From contig QANZ01045600.1 in the NCBI GenBank assembly GCA_003254925.1, positions 148,764-212,763 of the forward strand: 64,000 nucleotides of DNA. Direction: 5' to 3'. The notes under the pieces were generated by a model, which was not told the DNA's origin, ran no database searches, and was given only the letters and a program-made list of their open reading frames with translations. Numbering within the stretch: the first letter of the stretch is position 1; the number at the start of each line of letters is the position of its first letter. The DNA is from Chamaecrista fasciculata. Its lineage: Eukaryota > Streptophyta > Magnoliopsida > Fabales > Fabaceae. Shown piece by piece: positions 10,885 to 22,152 of the stretch. The position numbers were made by a program, and so were the translations under genes.

Positions 10885-12127
10885 CTCTTCTTGAAGAAAT
10901 AATTTCAGCTTCACGGATTGCAGTTTAAAGAAGCTTTCGCAGAGAAACTTTATTAGCTTACCCACCTGAGAAAAAACAAGGTAATCAGAAGGGTTCTTAC
11001 ATAGACTGAACATGATATTGGCAGAAAAGTATTGGGATTATAACTCTAGTTGTTGCCAGCAGTTTCTTCATCAATGGTGGCTTCTCACCCATGGATGGTC
11101 CCACACACTTCAGAATGATAGCTGCATTAATTTCTCTAGAATAGTAAAAACAATATATTTTAAGTTTATTAATACAAACTTAAACAAATAGCAGCATCCA
11201 TACACAAGAATCCTAAAGTCATTGTTTGTGGGCCTGAAGATCCAGATGATGTCCTTTCATTCTCAATTCCATAGAAATTCTTGAGTTCAGAAAACCTGTA
11301 GTGAAGTAATCAGTACTATAAACAAACTAGAACACTACTAGAATAAAGCCTCAACAAATTAGAGATGTGAGTAAAAAAAACTTAAATACAATGCAACATA
11401 TGAAAGCAGCCTGGAGATCACAAGTTGTACATACCTGCAAAAGAGATGTGAGTACATACAATGCAACATATGAAAACGAAATGAACAATGTAGTCTATCT
11501 ATTAAAATCTCAATGTACATTCTACATGCTTTTTCTTTTAAAGTATCTTCAGGAGATACATTGCTGAAAACTGCTAGAGTGAACTATGGTCACAAATCTT
11601 ACATAGATCATGTAAAGATAGTTTCAAAGAATAAGAAGAAAGGGTTTGATGGCCAGTCCTAAAAAAGAACTCTTACCAACCACTTCTGTAGAGAAAATAG
11701 GAAGAGTTAAAGTTAGTGAACAAAGTAACACGAATAAATCTATTACAGAAAGATGCAATGATGACATGAAAAGAACACTGGTCCATCTAGAATATATAAT
11801 GCTTAACAAGCATGCAAATTGCAGAATTCATGACAGTAAAGCATGCTTCTATAGCAACTCTTACATTGAAGCATAAAAGTTAGTGAATATACCTAACCTC
11901 AGAGTCCTTCCTCTCTTGGGGACTTACCTATAAGGCAAATAGGATGTAAATACATTAAAATTTTTAGTAGAAGGAAATCAAGGAAGCAAATATGGAAAAT
12001 AGAAATCTCCCAAATCTACCTCACTCCCATTCAATATCTGAATTTTTGCCAACCGTGCAATCAAAACAAACCGAGGAACTCCACCTTTTGCAGGATCAGT
12101 AATTAAGTTCTCAGACAGCCTGACATC
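10885..12127 (-). pseudogene. 3' part of a tubulin-folding cofactor E gene, 5' truncated
   Basis: Exon pieces follow in order on the minus strand. 12127-12020 reads DVRLSENLITDPAKGGVP then RFVLIARLAKIQILNGSE. 11927-11893 reads VSPQERKDSEV. 11296 to about 11209 reads FSELKNFYGIENERTSSG. About 11135-11055 reads LKCVGPSMGEKPPLMKKL. 10970-10885 reads VGKLIKFLCESFFKLQS. This is the end of the LRR region and the C-terminal ubiquitin-like part of TFC-E, a chaperone that helps assemble alpha/beta-tubulin dimers. The 12020 and 11893 ends have good donors. The N-terminal CAP-Gly domain, most LRRs and one exon between 11893 and 11296 were not found. Upstream sequence is a PPR gene instead, so this is most likely a gene remnant. 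Confidence 0.68.
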
Positions 12128-12559
12128 CTTTGATGTAAAGTAAAAACAAATATTAAGAACATAAGATAACATATGAGAAATATGAATAGCTGGCATATGA
12201 ATCTATTACTATAGTGACTATGCCACACTTCTGTCATACATTGTATCAGTGTTTACTTATAGCTAATTAATTAATTAAATTTAACAGCTTCTCAATGATC
12301 TCTCAACCATGTTTTCAAGTTTCTAACTTGTATTAACTCTAGAATAAACAAAGGAGGGGAAGGGGAGAGGAGGAAGAAAGAGAAAACTAGTAAGGTGATT
12401 CCAGTGACTAAGGAAAGACTTGAACAAACAGATAGTTTACTGTCTTTGATATGGTGGTTGGAGTTTTAAATCACGAGAACCCTCCAAATGGCTTTATTAT
12501 TTTTCTTTGTTTGTTTTGGTAGTTTAATATTCCGAGTATGGTGTTATAATGTTTTTGGT

Positions 12560-13732
12560 TTATGGTAGGTATGGAACAAGGTTTTTTAAAAAAGAGGAAA
12601 AAAATGAATTAGAGACCCATAGACCATAGTATATTTTTGTTTTGTCATAAACTTTACTTATTCGTTCAAATAACCGCCATGCTTCATTCAACAAAAATTT
12701 GTGATTGCATGCATTAAGAACTCCAACTAAAGTTACAGCATTTGGTTTGGGTCCTAACTTCTCCATCTGCACAAAGAGTTTTATCGCCTTCTCATTGTTT
12801 CCATTAATCCCCAAACCTAAGATCATAGCACTCCAAGTAGTAACATCTTTATGTGACATGGTACTAAATATATGCTCTGCTGCTTGTACACATCCACATT
12901 TTGCATAGAAATCAATCAATGCTGTACCGGTTTCAAGTTCATATTCAAAACCATTGTCGTAGATGTAAGAGTGAATCCATTTTCCTTCTTCAAAGGCACC
13001 TACAACTGCACAGGCATTAAGAACAGTCACTAAAAGCGACTTGTTTGGCTACAGATTTCTACAACTCTTTAACTCACGAAAGAGGTCGATACCCTCATTG
13101 AAAAAACCATTCCTGACATACCCTGATACCATTGTGCTGTAGGAAACATCATTCCTCTGAGGAATTGCATCAAACAAATCACGTGCTTCATTAACCAACC
13201 CATTGCCACAATAACCACTAATAAGGCTGGTCCAGCAAACCACATTCTTGTGAGAACTTTGATCAAACACTCGATGGGCAGTTTCTATTGCTCCGTGCTT
13301 TGAGTACATGTTCAATGCTAAACTAACAACATAAACATCTGCCAAATTCCCAAACTTGAGTATCTGGGTATGAACCTGTTCAAGCAAAGACAAAGAGACA
13401 CATGCTTTGACCACAAAAGTCAAAGTACGAGCATTAGGACGTATGCCATTTCTGTGAAATTGTGAATTTCTCGAGAAACCCATTATCATGGAATTACAAT
13501 CGAAGATGTTGGGCATTGGCATGTGATTAAAAAGTGTGACTGCATATTGCAAATCGCCATGTTCTGATTGAACACAGAAGGCTAATATTCTACTAGCAAC
13601 ATAGGCAAAACGAGCAAGACCATCGGTAATAGCATGAGCATGAATTTGTTTCAGCTCTCTCATGCTGAAGCATCCTTCCAGCAGCTGTAGACACTGTCCA
13701 TGGGAGATTGTACTGAAGAAGATTTTGCTCAT
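12560..13732 (-). pseudogene. PLS-type pentatricopeptide repeat (PPR) gene with a premature stop
   Basis: From the ATG at 13732 the frame reads MSKIFFSTISHGQCLQLLEG, then MRELKQIHAHAITDGL and several PPR units (for example NVVCWTSLISGYCGNGLVNEA). At 13049-13051 a TAG interrupts the frame. The very same frame continues through PNKSLLVTVLNACAVVGAF to DVTTWSAMILGLGINGN and beyond. The expected residue is Lys (AAG to TAG). A stretch of about 12-15 residues is also missing where MGFSRNSQF meets HRNGIRPNA, and the C-terminal E region degrades after LFERISKVYD. PPR proteins bind organellar RNA; plant C-to-U editing cannot remove a UAG. A non-coding exon (about 14302-14410) with donor GTGAGTG and an acceptor at 13758 give a 5'-leader intron. 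Confidence 0.8.
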
Positions 13733-14429
13733 AAAAGCGGTTAGGAGCTCTCCAAGTCTACAAAACAAACGCAATTTACCTCACAGATCTTATATCCCCA
13801 AATATGTCCATGACATATTTTTAAAAAATAAACCAAAAAGAATATGCAATGTGTGCCTAAAAACTGCGGTATATTATTAGTGATCTTATTACTTTTATTT
13901 TTCTTTTCATATCCCATAGACTGTTTAGAAGGCTCGTTTTTGCAGTTAGTGAAAAGTTTTAAAATGAGCTTACCAAATGTACTAATTAATTATTTCTCTC
14001 TCAGACTCAGCATTTTCAATATATATATAGGGTTAGAGGAGCTTCGGAACCTAAACCCGTACACATTAGTAGATTCCAAACTTGAGCTACGAATAAAATT
14101 ATTAGTCAAATAAAATTGAATCTTTTTACAGAATTCTAAACAAGTCCAATATCTTAAGTCCTGAACTAATGCAAGTGCAAACAAATTCCGTCAAGGGAAA
14201 ACAATAATTGACCAATACCATTACGAAATAAAAAAGGGACAAAAAATTCCCAAATTAGTAAACCCTAAACAAATATTAAACTAAACTAACAGTAACACTC
14301 ACCTTACTTGACGATGGTTGGACAGAGGCTGGAGGAGCTACGGCGTACGGTGGCCTGAAACTGGTCGGAGGGCTATGACTTGCTTTTGAGTTCGTGAACT
14401 GAGTTGTAAGGAAGAAACTTATGGGGTTT

Positions 14430-15430
14430 GAAACAAAAAAAAAGACTAAATAGTCATTTTGATCCTAAAACTATTTTGAGGACCAAAATGATGTTTGACA
14501 ACAAATAAAAAAGATAAGAGAATGAAGAAATTTAATTTTATCTTTATCTTAGGGCGTGTTAACCCTTGTATTAATTGTAAAAAAAAACTAATAAAGTTTA
14601 GCACCGTTGATAAATAATTGAGAAAAATTAACCTTCTTATACTCTCTTTTGTTTACAAGATTATTTTTCTTCTAAAATAACTCAACTTAAGTCTATCATT
14701 TGCTTATTTTAGCCAAACATTAACAACAATTTTTACGTAGTTAATGATATATAATATAAAATTAATAAAAAAAATTCAATTTTTAACTTAGATTAAAAAA
14801 TGAAATAAAATCTATTAATAATTCACTAAAAGAAATTAGTCAAAAGATAAAATTAACTAAAATATAAAATATTAAGAATGAAATTGAAAAAAAAAATATT
14901 AAAGACAAAATTAAAAATTGATATAAGACTTAGATACGAAAAGGATGTTTTTGTCTAAGGATGAATTTACTCTCTACCTTTTTAATTGTTCATCCTACAA
15001 AAGGGCAGCCTTCCATACTTGTTCTGCCACCCAGCTGCATAACGAACAATTACTACATAGCCTCACGATCCTTAAAGAAAGGATTCATCTCTCTCCAAAG
15101 TAAAATGTAGTCAACTTTATATATGCAATTCTCAAGACAACTAAGCATTAAAACAACACTCTTTTACCTAGAGATGATTTCGTTTAAGACAAATACTTCC
15201 ATGTCATCTGCCAAATAGTTCAACATTCATATAATAATACCAAGTGAATCAGCAAATTGAAATAGTAACTGTATTATCAAGGAGTGAATCTCCAATCTTT
15301 ACACCATCATATGAATGACAAATGACAATGCTTAAATATTTATATATATATATATATATAAATTGGCAGCTGTCTAAATGAAGAATATTCAAGATCTAAA
15401 GAATTATTGCATCACAAGCCTTGTTAGGGC
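14430..15430. repeat. Intergenic stretch with worn MITE remnants
   Basis: At 14445-14500 GTCATTTTGATCC and GAGGACCAAAATGA form a short fold-back. From about 14690 to 14950 AT-rich sequence with TAAAATATTAA-type words resembles the MITE at 48822-49130. A (TA)n run lies at 15341-15360. No gene was seen. Confidence 0.35.
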
Positions 15431-18400
15431 TTAATCATGAGATAATTTTTCAGAAGCAAGCTTGTCATTGTCCTTGTGATAAGTAAGATAATTGTCTGCT
15501 CTATTATCTGTCTGGTCACTATATGGATTACTGTTATTAGTTTCATCTTCCACTGAAGAAGGATTGGACTGGCTGCAATAGTTGGTCACTGGGCTCTGAC
15601 TTCTTTCTGTTGCTGAGCAATTAGGCACTTCTTTCTCGCCATGTTCTGTTGAGAAGTGAACTTCAGACATCCCAAACTCACTTGAATGAATAAAAGGAAC
15701 AACTTTGAAGCCATACTCTATAGCTGAAATTAGACCCCTTATACTAAAACTTCTATTTGGTAGACGCAAAGTGCATGTTGGCTCAACTGGATAGTTCACA
15801 TCACTAGCCTTGCGATGCCACAAGGCATAGCCAATAACATTATCCTCAGAAGGATCTTCAGAACCCAAAATCACAGTCAGGGATGTATCAGTGACATCTT
15901 CAAACCTCACCATATTTGGAGCAATCAAATTTGAATCTGAAAATGCCATGCACAACCACAGTGCAATAAGTGTGATGTTCAAATTAAATGATCTATACAC
16001 AAGGGGAGAAAATATTACTTGACAGCTGTATCATGCATTACAGTACGGTATGTACTTTGAAATAAGTGCAGCAAGGACACCAAATAAATTACTTTCTAAT
16101 ATATTAATCATTGAAAAAGAAATAAATAAATAAATAAATAAAAGTTACTTTAAAAAACAACACATTACTGTTGGTAATCTTAGGCGCCTAACGCAACGGA
16201 AGCAAAGATAAAACGATAAAATAAAAGCGCCTAGGTCCTAGAATTCCCGAACGGATCCGCTAGCAGAATTTAAAACTTTTAGATAGTGTTATACCTCACG
16301 AGTTTCAATTTGATGGTTGAACAAGGCGTGTCCAAGGAGCCCACTCCCAGCGTTCTCCCTCTGCCAGTAATCCACACGAACAGTTTCTTCGGGCACCAAG
16401 GTGCTAGCCTTCAGTTCTTTTCTCCAAAAGAACTAGGGACCAATCTACAGACCTCTGAACTGAGGAACTCCTTCTTGAAACAGCAATCGAGGTGGCGCTT
16501 AGAAGAAACCCCCCACAAGAACTCCTTCTTGCCTTTTCTTCTCTCACAAACCCTAATTATGGAGTCTAATCGATTTTCCCTAACTCTTAGAGAAAAGTCG
16601 ACTTTTCTCTCTCTTGGGTGCAAAGGTGCGATATTCTCTCTCTCTTCAAGGAGGAAGAAAATCAAAACTAGGGTTGTATATTTGCTTACTTGGGCAAGTC
16701 GACTTGCCCATATATTTATAGACAAAATTTGGTGATTTAATTATTCCTAAAATCAAGATATTCTGATAATATAATTATTTTAGGACTTGAATTTATAATT
16801 AAAATATTACCTTAATATTTTAATTTAAATTCAATTTGCAATCTTGGAGAATCAAATGAGAGATCAAATCTCTCATTTGGACCCACCAACCATGCGCCAT
16901 CTCCCTCTCCCTTTTCCTTGGAATTTTATAAATCAAAAACTTTCCTTAATTCATGATTTACCAAAGATTCTGAGAGGAGATCTCACCAAATCTGTTTGAA
17001 TCAAATCTTTTGATATCTCCATCAAATCTTTTGAATTCAAACTTATTATTTGAATTAATAAAACTATTTTATTTATCCAAATAATCCTTAAGAGGCGCCA
17101 CCCTCATCTTATTATTGGGGAATTTTATAATTCAATAATTTCCTAACTCTTAGGAACATTATCTGAATTATTTTCCCTAATATTTTAATTGTAAATAATT
17201 AATCCCCATTAATCATTTAACAATTATTATATTTAAATTTGTCCCACAAATTTAAATATTACACATCTGTAGATCAATTAAGACAAGACCTAATGTCCCA
17301 GACATTTCCTCTGTGTCTTAAATCGTGCCACCGGAGTGACCCACGAATTAACCCTAATTCGTGTCCCTTTTAAACGGTGTCCTGTTCCTGCTCGTGTGTG
17401 ACCCAGCAGGCCCCACGTGAAGTTGGCAGTAGGTCATCCCCATGACCTACAAGTCGTGAGCGGACTCTAGCAAGCCATCACGACTACCCAAAACACGTGA
17501 GTTATCGTTTTTACCAAAACCGACTTAACCTTAGTACCACCTTGTCAAAGACCCTATTGTCACACGATATCTTGGTCATGGATTAGGCACAGGAAAGTCA
17601 TCCATAATCCAAACCACAACTTTCTCGATTCCTTGAGTAAGTCCCAATTCCTGAGTGGCCACTCTTTTCCTGGACAGACTCATCGAGGGCGCAAGTTAGA
17701 TATCTCTCATCTAATGAGGGACAAAATCCCATTTTGGCCAATCCACATTCCTCAGCACGGCAATCAACCAAACTCGTACTCAGCCCTTATGACTACCCTG
17801 TTACGGGCAGCGTTAGACTAAGCCAAAGTCTGACAACTGCAACGCCGGAATAATGATGACCTCAGGTCTAAGGCATCGCTACAGGCGTACAAGGAGAGGC
17901 AAGCTGATGACTAAACCCATGCAGGACTTTCCGGGTCGGTCCAGCAACTCGTAACCCCCTTACGTAATTGCACCATGACTCTTGTCCCAGCATCTAGTGC
18001 ATGCATCTCTATGCACCGAGGTCATGCTGGTCTTAGTTCATTTTCGTTCCCACGAAAACAATCGACCAGGGACAAATTTAGATTAATTATCTCATAATTA
18101 ATCATGGACGTTATCATAGTAAACATGCTAATAACATGATAACACATTAATTTATCTTCCATAAATTAATAATATGTTCAAAACATATTTACATAAAATG
18201 ATTGGCCCTAGGGCACAATCTCCAACAATTACATCACCATCAACTTAGTGGCTAAATAAATTAGTGATTACCTTGAATAGCTGAATTTTTAAGAGTTACA
18301 TATACACATGTATGCACAGACAGAATAGATGAGTAATTACCTAGAATAGTTGATTTAGTTCATGGGGGCATGACAATTTTTGAAAGAAAAGAATCTAGTG

Positions 18401-18665
18401 ATTCCAAAACCAAACCACAAAGTTTCTGAACCTCTAGCCCTGATGAAAGTCAGTTCACAATATCCCTGCCAATCTTCACTTGTGCGCTAGTCAAAGGACC
18501 CAAATCAGTTTCGAGTTTCTTCGCAGCTTCATCAACAATTTCGTAAAGTTTTTTTATACTTTTCAGTCCCTTGTAAAATTCTTTGGCTTAAAGAAACACG
18601 GTAGGATAGTATGTCCACTCGTCTGGTATCCTTTGCCACCATCAGCTGTTTTCTCTAGCATCTAA
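15431..18665 (-). pseudogene. VIN3-like (VEL/VIL) pseudogene split by a solo LTR
   Basis: The upstream exon at about 18650-18360 matches the VIN3-family helical region: [18 protein letters not shown], then [27 protein letters not shown] and LSSGLEVQKLCGLVLESLD. The downstream exon at 15936-15431 is the fibronectin type III domain (APNMVRFEDVTDTSLTVILG, IGYALWHRKASDVNYP) and an acidic tail that stops at SEKLSHD. Family members work with PRC2 to silence genes such as FLC after cold. This copy is broken: an extra A in the A-run after EKYKK shifts the frame, and IVN is followed by TGA where NRLSSG is expected. The PHD-finger exon and the C-terminal VID domain are missing. The 2.06-kb LTR at 16169-18227 sits between the two exons. 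Confidence 0.82.
16169..18227 (-). mobile_element. Solo LTR of a long-LTR Copia retrotransposon, TSD ATTAC
   Basis: The element runs from TGTTGGTAATCTTAGG to CAATCTCCAACA and is flanked by perfect 5-bp duplications, ATTAC at 16164-16168 and 18228-18232. It is 2059 bases long and matches the Copia LTR at 19773-21792 in reverse complement, so it is the minus-strand orientation. A TATA-like TATAAATATA (minus strand, around 16711-16720) lies next to the 20-bp palindrome TGGGCAAGTCGACTTGCCCA at 16691-16710. The intact TSD shows loss of the internal region by LTR-LTR recombination. Confidence 0.93.
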
Positions 18666-18950
18666 ATACAATTTTGAAACAGAAGACAGATGAGATTGAT
18701 AATGCACTACACCTCTTACAATTTTGGATCCTGACAAAAATGTGCCAAATACACGATATATCTTAAGAACAGTGTTAAAAATTTGCTCAGCAAACAAAGG
18801 TTAATAATATTCAGTTGATTGGTTGATCAACCAAATAAGATAATCACAACTATTCCCGGTCTAAAGAGGGGAAAATTACACAATGTGTTACAGATCATGC
18901 ATCATAAAAGAAGCTGGATGACTTGAGTAAACATTAGAAATTATGGAAGG

Positions 18951-19723
18951 GATTCATTCCGATGAATCATGGGCTGACCCTGAGCAAGAAACAGTGTCCC
19001 AAGACACTTGTTGAGCGAGGGCGCATGAGTGGAATTCCCTATGCCTCGGCCATAGGATCCATCATGTATGCCATGTTATGTACTCGACCCGATGTGTCGT
19101 TTGCCCTAAGCATGACAAGCCGATTCCAACAAGACCCTGGTGAGCATCATTGGATCGCTGTCAAGAATATCCTTAAGTACTTGAGAAGGACTAAGGATGA
19201 GTTCTTGGTTTACGGTGGAACTGATAAGGAGCTATGTGTAAGGGGTTACACAGACGCTAGTTTCCAAACCGACCAAGATGACTTTAAATCGCAGTCAGGA
19301 TATGTATTTCTCCTGAACGGTGGCAGCGTGAGTTGGAAGAGTTCCAAGCAGAGCACGATTGCCGATTCTACAATGGAGTCCGAGTATATTGCAACATCGA
19401 ATGCAGCAAAGGAGGCTGTGTGGATTAGAAAGTTCATCTCCGAGCTTGGTGTGGTTCCGACCATTTCTGATCTCGTTACCCTGTATTGTGACAATAGTGG
19501 TGTTATTGCACAAGCCAAGGAGCAACGGTCCCACCAGAGGACCAAACATATACTCAGACGTTTTCACCTCGTCAGGGAGATGATTGACAGAGGTGATGTG
19601 AAGATATGTAAAGTAGCAAGCGAGGATAACGTTGCTGATCCTCTGACTAAGCCTCTTGCAAGGGTCATACATGAGCGGCATGTATCGTCGATGGGGATTA
19701 GACACATTGATCAGTGTACCTAG
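18951..19723 (+). pseudogene. Copia pol remnant: end of reverse transcriptase plus RNase H
   Basis: From the GFIPMNHG coding point the frame runs open to a stop at 19721-19723. It shows the Copia C-terminal pattern: SAIGSIMYAMLCTRPDVSFA, then LKYLRRTKDEFLVYGG, RNase H motifs YTDASFQTD, DSTMESEYIA and YCDNSGVIAQAKE, and finally EDNVADPLTKPL. Gag, protease, integrase and most of the reverse transcriptase are missing upstream, so it cannot move by itself. A purine-rich tract (AAGTGGGAG, 19762-19770) directly precedes the LTR, as expected for the polypurine tract. Confidence 0.92.
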
Positions 19724-19772
19724 GAGTAGGAACAACTAGATTGATGATTGTACCCTAGTGCAAGTGGGAGTC

Positions 19773-21792
19773 TGTTGGAGATTGTGCCCTAGGGCCAATC
19801 ATTTTATGTGAAATGTTATGAACATTTGGATTAATTTATAGAGATAAATTAATGTGTTATCATATTATTAGCATGTTTACTATGATAGCGTCTGTGATTA
19901 ATTATGAGATAATTAATCTAAATTTGTCCCTGGTCGATTGTTTTCGTGGGAACGAAAATGAACTAAGACCAGCATGACCTCGGTGCATAGAGATGGGGCT
20001 ACGAGTTGCTGGACTGACCCGGAGAGTCCTGCATGGGTTTACTCATCAGCTTGCCTCTCCAGTACGCCTGTCGCGATGCCTTAGACCTGAGGTCATCATT
20101 ATTCCGGCGTTGCAGTTGTTAGACTTTGGCTTAGTCTAACGTTGCCTGTAACAGGGTAGCCATAAGGGCTAAGTACGAGTTTGGTTGATTGCCGTGCTGA
20201 GGAATGTGGATTGGCCAAGATGGGATTTTGTCCCTCATTAGATGAGAGATATCTAACTGGCGCCCTCGATGAGTCTGTCCAAGGAAAAGAGTGGCCACTC
20301 AGGAAATTGGGACTTACTCAGGAAATCGAGAAAGTTGTGGTTTGGATTATGGATGACTTTCCTTTGCCTAATCCATGACCAAGATATCGTAGGACAATAG
20401 GGTCTATCACAAGGTGGTACTAAGGTTAAGTCGGTTTTGGTAAAAACGATAACTCACGTGTTTTGGGTAGTCGTGATGGCTTGCTAGAGTCCGCTCACGA
20501 CTTGTAGGTCATGGAGATGACTTGCTGCCAACTTCACGTGGGGCCTGCTGGGTCACACATGAGCAGGACTAGGACACCGTTTAAAAGGGACACGAATTAG
20601 AGTTAATTCGTGGGTCACTCCGGTGGCACGATTTAAGACACAGCGAAATGTCTGGGACATTAAGTCTTGTCTTAATTAATCTACAGTTGTGAAATATTTA
20701 AATTTGTGGGACAAGTTTAAATATAATAATTGTTAAATGATTAATGGGGATTAATTATTTACAATTAAAATATTAGGGAAAAATAATTCAGATAAGATTC
20801 CTAAAAGTTAGGAAATTATTGAATTATAAAATTCCCCAATATTAGTAGGAGGGTGGCGCCTCTTTTTGAGTATTTGGATTAATAAAAATGTTTTATTAAT
20901 TTAAATAATAATTTGAATTCAAAATGTTTGATGCAGATATCAAAAGATTTGATTCAAATAGATTTGGTGAGATCTCCACTCAGTATCTTTGGAGAATCAT
21001 GAATTCCTAAGAGTTAGGAATGTTTTTGATTTATAGAATTCCAAGATAAAATAGAGGGAGGATGGCGCATTCTCTTGTGGGTCCCATGGGAAGATTTGAT
21101 CTTCCATTTGATTCTCAGATATTGCATTTTGAATTTAAATTGAAATATTAAGGTAATATTTTAATTATAAATTCAAGTCCTAAAATAATTATATTATCAA
21201 AATATCATGATTTTAGGAATATTAAAATCACCAAATATTATATCTATATATAGGGGAGCAAGTCGACTTGCCCCCCAGGTCTAACCCTAGCTTTATGATT
21301 TTCTTCCTCCTTGTAGAGAGAGAGTGAAAATCACCCTTTGCACCTAGAGAGAGAGAAAGTCGATTTTGCTAAGAGTTAGTGAGAATCCACTTGGCTCCAA
21401 AAAACTAGGGTTTGTGAGAATAGAGAATTTCAAGAAGGTGTTCTTGTGGGGGCTTCTCTATTGCGCCACTTTTGGTCCTTTTGTTTCAAGAAGGAGTTCT
21501 TGAGTTCAAAAGCTTTGTAGATTGGTCCCTGTTTCTTTTGGAGAAAAGAACGGAAGGCTAGCACCTTGGTGCTCGAGAAACTGTTCGTGTGGATCACCGG
21601 CGGAGGGAGGACGCTGAGAGTGGACTCCTTGCACACGCCTTGTACAACCAGCCGATTGAAACTCGTGAGGTGTACCACTATCTAAAAGTTTCAAATTCTG
21701 CTAGCGGATCCGTTCGGGAATTCTAGGACTAGGCGCTTTAAAGTTTTTTATTTATTTTGTTCCGCTGCGTTTTGGCGCCTAGGATTCCCAAC
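19773..21792 (+). mobile_element. 3' LTR of the deleted Copia element
   Basis: The 2020-base LTR starts TGTTGGAGATTGTGCCC and ends GGATTCCCAACA. It is followed by GAAGG (21793-21797), which also occurs exactly at the left edge of the surviving internal part (18946-18950). A TATA-like CTATATATAGGG near 21244-21255 is followed by the palindromic core GCAAGTCGACTTGC (21258-21271). Together with 18951-19772 it forms the 3' half of one element in plus orientation, inverted relative to the solo LTR on its left. Confidence 0.9.
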
Positions 21793-21799
21793 AGAAGGT

Positions 21800-21990
21800 A
21801 GGTGAAATTGAAAACTAAAGAGACATGGCAGGAGATAGCGCATCTCATCATCATCTCATGTCTTTCAAACTTGAGAGAAAGTAGAAGATACTCACAGCCA
21901 TGGCAGAGGAGAAGGAAATGCAACGCTAGGTAGATCTGGGAAGACCTTACTCGACCTTGTCAAGGGTTTTGCTTAGAGTTGGAGAGATGA
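21800..21990 (-). pseudogene. Fragment resembling the 5' exon of the SmF gene
   Basis: On the minus strand this reads GCATTTCCTTCTCCTCTGCC then ATGGCT followed by GTGAGTATCTTC. The real SmF gene at 25.9 kb has GCATTTCTTCTCTCGTCTGC, ATGGCTGCT and GTGAGTATTTTC at the same spacing. It looks like a diverged duplicate of that first exon and donor, with no other SmF exon nearby. Confidence 0.4.
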
Positions 21991-22152
21991 TTAGGGTTTA
22001 GTGTGATTTATCTCCCTCCATCTCTATTCTCCCATTCTCTTGCTTTGGATTCAAAGAGGGTACAACAGTAAAATCGCCTACTTGTACATCATACACATAA
22101 GTCCGTAATTTATTATTATTTTGTGATTTTGGTCGGGAAGTCCATAATTTAT

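Noticed and set aside
16286..16735. 149-codon frame inside the solo LTR, with similar frames at 21430 and 38618
   Set aside because: It lies wholly inside LTR sequence and is not kept open among the copies, so it is not a gene.
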